NCBI GenBank assembly: GCA_000697055.1 | Contig: JNDT01001960.1 | Location: forward strand, 1 to 64,000 | Reading direction: 5' to 3' | DNA from: Saksenaea vasiformis B4078 | Lineage: Eukaryota; Mucoromycota; Mucoromycetes; Mucorales; Saksenaeaceae | Length of the DNA stretch: 64,000 bases | Part shown: positions 59,799 through 64,000 of the stretch, piece after piece | Numbering within the stretch: the first letter of the stretch is position 1 | Layout: each line of letters opens with the position of its first letter | The notes under the pieces: model-generated | What the model saw: only the letters and a program-made list of their open reading frames with translations | What the model was told of the DNA's origin: nothing | Databases searched by the model: none | Position numbers and translations under genes: made by a program

Positions 59799-60716
59799 CT
59801 AAGTCATCCAAAGTGTGAAACCAGCAACACTAGCACCGTTTAACAGCAGTACTATCCATTTATGGTCAATCCTCTCCTCTTTCAGTGGCCCTGTTTTCCT
59901 GAAACACACGGTGCTATCTGCCAGATACAGCATTTTCGTACTGTGCGGAAAGAGGTTCCACCTCTTACTCCAGCGCTCGTTTTGCTCGATGATTTTATCG
60001 CATCTTCCGCTATGATCCTTCGCAATATCTTCTTGATCAGATATGACTGAGGTGCTATTATCGTCACCATCGCTGGCAATGATAACCTCGGGGCCAGGAT
60101 CCGTGTAAACAGGGATACGTCCTAGACGTGATCGATTTTCTAAATGCTTGTAAAGCAAGATGATAAGGACATCCATGATTGTGGATGCACGCGATGGACG
60201 CACACGGCTGACTGATTTCCGGTTCATCCAACGAGTGAATTCCATGTCTTCACGAAAAGATGCTCCCGCTGTAAAGGTGTTCTGCGGCGGATTGTGTCAC
60301 TTTGGAACTTCAGAAGAAGACTTGAGAAATGCTTCTCAATGATTACGTATACGAAGAGATCCCTCGTGCACGATTAATCGGATATAAGAAACCTCGCTTT
60401 ATGACTTTCCATTGGGCCTCAATAAGCATCGTAGTCTTTCCGGAAGCGACGTGACAGGAGATAGAGCTACGAGCCCATTGGTTCCACTTTTCATGTGTAC
60501 ACGATAATCGGCACACGTAAATTCATGCATCAGGAAGCTGTTTTGGCTGGCAATAATTATAGATCCTGTCGCTGTGTTCCGCTGGATTCCATATACAACG
60601 CCTGCAACCGCTGTTTTGCTGTAGATCTTCAGCGTTTGGGGATTATTACGTGCTTCGTATAAATAGTATTGCTTTAATTTCCATGAGACGCAGCATCGTC
60701 CTTGCAATAGTAGCAC
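59799..60716 (-). other. Two unidentified minus-strand frames
   Basis: Frames 60716-60399 (105 residues, with WKLKQYYLYEARNNPQTLKI and TATGSIIIASQNSFL) and 60245-59799 (148 residues, ending with a hydrophobic WIVLLLNGASVAGFTLW). Both look protein-like, but I found no splice that joins them and no known motif. On the opposite strand at 60244-60342 a short frame begins KVFCGGLCHFGTSEEDLR, resembling the RNP2 end of an RRM before a stop. Together this suggests decayed coding DNA. Confidence 0.3.
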
Positions 60717-60849
60717 TATCCTCGGCCGATCAGTCTACTAATTATGTCAAGATTGAGCAACTGCAATAATCATCTTCCCATCTCTGCATATAAAATACTA
60801 TCGAACCCGTTTCTTGACACGCTTTTTGGTCCTTGGTGTGTCCTTTTTG

Positions 60850-61056
60850 TTAATGCTTCATTCGATTTGATTTCTTGCTCTTTTTACATTCTATAGTTGT
60901 CGGATAACCTGCGTAATCAAACTGTGTCCATCGAGGTGCCCAGTTATGGACTACAGGCGAATGCAGATCCCGATGATTAATTTTGTGTCCATGAAATTTT
61001 CGGGGTCCGTAGAGCAGCTCTGGCCGTAGATTTAAAAAAATCTCATTCTCAGGCAA
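60850..61056 (-). CDS. Small unidentified protein divergent from Pol eta
   Basis: A 68-residue frame beginning MPENEIFLNLRPEL and containing GPRKFHGHKINHRDLHSPVV and HNWAPRWTQFDYAGYPTT, with a Lys/Ser-rich end. Its composition is protein-like and Trp/His-rich. The ATG lies 12 bases from the divergent Pol eta ATG. I do not recognise the family; it could also be the last part of a longer spliced gene whose upstream exons would overlap Pol eta. Confidence 0.4.
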   Translation of the reverse strand: MPENEIFLNLRPELLYGPRKFHGHKINHRDLHSPVVHNWAPRWTQFDYAGYPTTIECKKSKKSNRMKH

Positions 61057-61068
61057 CTGCGGTTGTGA

Positions 61069-63275
61069 ATGACAATGCCGACTACTTCATTACCTGCATG
61101 TCTGTTGAATTCACGTTGCATTCTGCATATCGATCTTGGTATGGTTGCAACGTTTTTTAATTTTAATAACTCTTCGGTTAGATTGCTTCTACTGTCAAGT
61201 AGGCAAGTACTCCATTTCAATGAATCGTCCATGTATGCTTAGATTCTCGGAACAGAGGAAGTGAGACTAGGTTTGTCACGCGACGAACCTGTAGCTGTGC
61301 AACAATGGAACAGTCTGATAGCGGGTACGTAGCTGACTGCTTCCTAAGGACGGTATCTTAGCGCGTGTGCTTACGAAATCAAGTGAATTATGCTGCTAGG
61401 AAATTCGGGATCCAAAGACTGCATACAACGGCGACTGAAGCAAAGAAACTCTGTCCACGTAAGCAAGTTACATTGCTTTACAAGTCATCCTGATGCATAT
61501 AGGGAAAAGAATTGAAACTTGTGCATGTACCAACGTTTGCTGAGGACGACCCAGAGCCTCGTTATTATCCATCTCCAAATCGTGCAACGCATAAAGTATC
61601 ACTAGATCCTTATCGACATGCTTCCAAGAAAATATTTGAAGTCTTTGGTAAATATGGGTCGATGATACAAAAAATTGGCCTGGACGAAGCTTTTATCGAT
61701 GTGACGTCGTACGTAAACGAACGTCTCACTACGACATATCTAAAGCGATCCGATTTGTTGGACAAAATGGATGAGATGGAGTGTGGTGCATCAGTGGATT
61801 GGGATTCTCTAGGAATCATTATCCAGTCCAAAACGGAAGAGGAGGAAGATATCCGAGCACCGACCACTTGGGCTGACTTACAGCTGGCAATTGGAGCGGA
61901 GCTCTCGAGCAAGATTCGCCAACAGATCTATGATGACCTGCACTATTCATGCTCTGCAGGTAAGCTGAGCAAGTTATTTCAAACGCGATCTCACACGTAT
62001 ACTAGGGATTGCCCACTGTAAAGTTGTTGCAAAGTTATGTTCGAGTATGAACAAACCTAACAAGCAGGTGCGTTTCCGGATAATGACCAGACCAGAAGGC
62101 TTACGCCCCGTAGACTATCCTCCGGAATGTTGCTCTTTCCGATTTTATGAAAGAAATCCCTTTTACAAAGATACGAAATTTGGGAGGGAAGCTTGGGAAT
62201 GAAGTAGGAAACGAACTCAATATTCAAAAAGCAAGCGATTTATGGCAAGTTGCGGTACTTTTAGAATTGAAAATGACATAGATCAGTTAGGCAGTATGAT
62301 ATGACGGATTTACAGCAGAAGTTTGGTCAATCAACTGGGTTGTGGCTGTACAATGTCGTGCGTGGAATTGATAACGAAGAAGGTTGGTTCTGTACAACGT
62401 GTTGCTTACTCTGACAACTGTTAAAAGTGATTACCGCAAAAGCACCAAAGTCGTTGATGGCTGCCAAATCCATGAACCCGTATGTCGAGACCGAGAAAGA
62501 GATGCAACGATGGTTTAGTATCTTAGGATCGGAACTATACTCGCGGATCATGGAAAACTTCGAAGAGTATGGAACTTGGCCTAAAACCATCTCGGTAAGT
62601 CATTTAGATCAAACGAGACTAGCATGCGGAACCAAAAAAAAAAAAAGATGCACCTTAGATCAAGAAATCACACGTCCAGCCAGTCAAAATCTTGCTCAAT
62701 GTTGCGCAAGGGTGAACTGCGTAGTGCGGGTAAAGAAAACCAAGAAGAGATTACTTCTTCATGATCATTAATTATTTGATTGCGCGATAGATCGACTTTC
62801 CCAGAAGTTCCGCGATTTGTTCAGGACAGTTGATGATCCTTATCCCTGTGTTGGGTTATCTGTTCAGGCTTCGGGACTCACACTAGACGAGTCAACAGCG
62901 TCGCACGACATCTCAAAATTTCTAGTTCAAGGCCGAATAGGAGAAAGTAGTGCGTTGCCGCTTCCCCTCCGGCTCCCGCAGAAGCCGAGCCAACCAGAGA
63001 AGAGCATTACAAATTTTTTTGTAAAACAAGATAGGAGCGTAAAGCAAACTTTAGAAGATATGTGGACGTGCGACGATTGTTCACAAAAGATACCCTATGA
63101 TGAAATTCAGGAACACCAGGATTACCATTTTGCTGTTAAGCTCCACGAGGAAGAGCGAGCGTCACAACAAACCTCGTCTGCAGCCACCACGAAAAGGAAG
63201 AACGACAAGCAAGAAGATGAAGCATCAAAAAAACAAAAACGGAAGCTATTTTTTCAACCTAGACCTTCAGCCTGA
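61069..63275 (+). CDS. DNA polymerase eta (Y family)
   Basis: Eleven exons (61069-61138, 61182-61198, 61243-61324, 61384-61458, 61510-61959, 62006-62067, 62114-62254, 62295-62382, 62428-62594, 62648-62729, 62791-63275) splice in frame to 572 residues. The first catalytic block ILHIDLDCFYCQ spans the 17-base second exon. Further motifs are EPVAVQQWNSLIAVNYAAR, CPQLKLVHVPTF, IGLDEAFIDVT (the DE pair), SAGIAHCKVVAKL and IRNLGGKLGNEV. The C-terminus holds a PIP-like SITNFF and a UBZ finger (CDDCSQKIPYDEIQEHQDYH), for PCNA and ubiquitin binding. The enzyme bypasses UV dimers. The tenth intron has a 13-A run next to its acceptor. Confidence 0.9.
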
Positions 63276-63393
63276 AGTAACTTGTACACGTAGATCATAA
63301 AACTTTTTAATTTAACTTAAAAAGCATATTACGGAAATCAACGAATGAGCATATTTTGACAGGCTATGGATAATGGTATGAAATTAATTAAGC
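63276..63393. terminator. Convergent 3' region
   Basis: Only 118 AT-rich bases separate the Pol eta stop from the stop of the next minus-strand gene, so the 3' UTRs are close or overlapping. Confidence 0.4.
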
Positions 63394-64000
63394 TTACAGT
63401 TTTCCCGAGGATGGGATTGTATACATATTAGTTAGAGACTTTCTGCTACTATGAGAGCCATGCATAGACGATGGTCTGCTATCCAGGCCTGCTTCGTCAG
63501 CATCATCCTTTCGGGTAGATATTGCGAAAGGGTCATCGATATAGTATTTTGGTTTTTGATCAGGCTGCGAATCGTAGGGAACGGTCTCGTCTTCGTCTTG
63601 TCCCGAAAATCCATACTGACTTTTCTGGCTTGATATGTATCCCTGTGATTGTTCTCTGTTCCGTTCGGTGGAGCGTGACCCACTTTCATTTCCGGTAGGA
63701 TCGCTATGGTAATTATTATCTCTCGACGCTCTCGTGGTAGGATTTGTTGTGACCTAAGAAAAAGTTAGAGATATGCTAGAGCGAGTCGAGCTAGTCTACC
63801 CAATGTATCGTAATCACGTTGATTGTTACATCAACATTGCAGCACGTCAAGCAGACAACACCGCGTTCCCTGTTTAGAACAACTAGGGCAAGAATATTGG
63901 CAAACGACACCAGTAACGTTACGACAGACGCCACTAATGTACGTCTCGCTACTTCTTGCAGCCGTGATACCTTAGATTCTGTGTGGACATTTTTGCCCGT
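63394..64000 (-). CDS. C-terminal part of a membrane protein (runs off window)
   Basis: The last exon is 63753-63394 and the preceding one is open from 63800 to the window end, joined by a 46-base intron. The visible part starts with SRLQEVARRTLVAS, then a hydrophobic helix (TLLVSFANILALVVLN), a short Cys-rich loop and another hydrophobic stretch (VDVTINVITIHW). A long hydrophilic Ser/Asp/Gln-rich tail follows (for example SQGYISSQKSQYGFSGQ). The arrangement, last membrane helices plus cytosolic tail, would suit a fungal GPCR-like protein, but this is inference from a fragment. Confidence 0.6.

Noticed and set aside
61150..61185. Loss of the catalytic Asp in Pol eta (apparent LRLDCF)
   Set aside because: A 43-base intron (61139-61181) restores HIDLDCF, so the active site is intact.
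61032..61232. Minus-strand 66-residue ORF
   Set aside because: It is the antisense shadow of Pol eta exons 1 and 2, whose splicing restores HIDLDCFY.

Overview
The window looks like nuclear DNA of an early-diverging filamentous fungus, most likely Mucoromycota. Genes carry many short GT-AG introns (mostly 43-75 bases) that splice in frame. The gene set mixes fungal families (LCL3 nuclease, MHYT sensor, Zn2Cys6 and Sfp1-type regulators, DUF3245, mS41) with families I know better from animals (Gemin7, SmgGDS, a GLTSCR1/BICRA subunit). There are no bacterial-style operons. Placement by lineage is inference; no database was searched.

Layout. 0.1-3.2 kb: a microsomal-type epoxide hydrolase and a secreted MINPP-like histidine phosphatase. 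3.2-14.2 kb: a gene-poor, transposon-rich block with a decayed MULE transposase, a 22-bp inverted repeat, an unidentified spliced ORF fragment, and a nearly complete Fanzor gene (eukaryotic TnpB-like RNA-guided nuclease) at 11.2-13.7 kb. 14.2-20.8 kb: a dense housekeeping cluster of a SAM-like/Rieske-like protein, TDP1, a DUF3245 protein, mitochondrial ribosomal protein mS41 and S-formylglutathione hydrolase. 20.8-23.4 kb: mostly empty, with one spliced 3' exon and a possible zinc-ribbon remnant. 23.4-31.3 kb: three minus-strand genes (long-chain acyl-CoA synthetase, TFIIF alpha, SmgGDS-like armadillo protein). 32-40.3 kb: a secreted protein, a membrane protein, ribosomal protein uL24 (L26) and an MHYT-domain protein. 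40.3-44.4 kb: gene-poor. 44.4-50.4 kb: a GLTSCR1-domain protein, a 0.52-kb Tc1/mariner-type MITE, LCL3 nuclease, Gemin7 and a Zn2Cys6 factor. 50.4-58.5 kb: long spacers around an Sfp1-like zinc-finger gene. 58.5-64 kb: a four-exon metallothionein, a diverged repeat also present at 34.7 kb, DNA polymerase eta, and the 3' part of a membrane-protein gene that leaves the window.

Functional threads. DNA damage tolerance and repair are represented by TDP1 and Pol eta. Transcription and chromatin are represented by TFIIF alpha, the GLTSCR1 protein and two regulators. Detoxification is represented by epoxide hydrolase, S-formylglutathione hydrolase and metallothionein. The most unusual object is the Fanzor gene: it has two N-terminal zinc knuckles, the RuvC D-E-D residues and a C-terminal zinc ribbon, but two apparent one-base frameshifts, so it is probably a recent fossil. 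Exon coordinates given below were derived by hand from reading frame, splice signals and family motifs; they are predictions.
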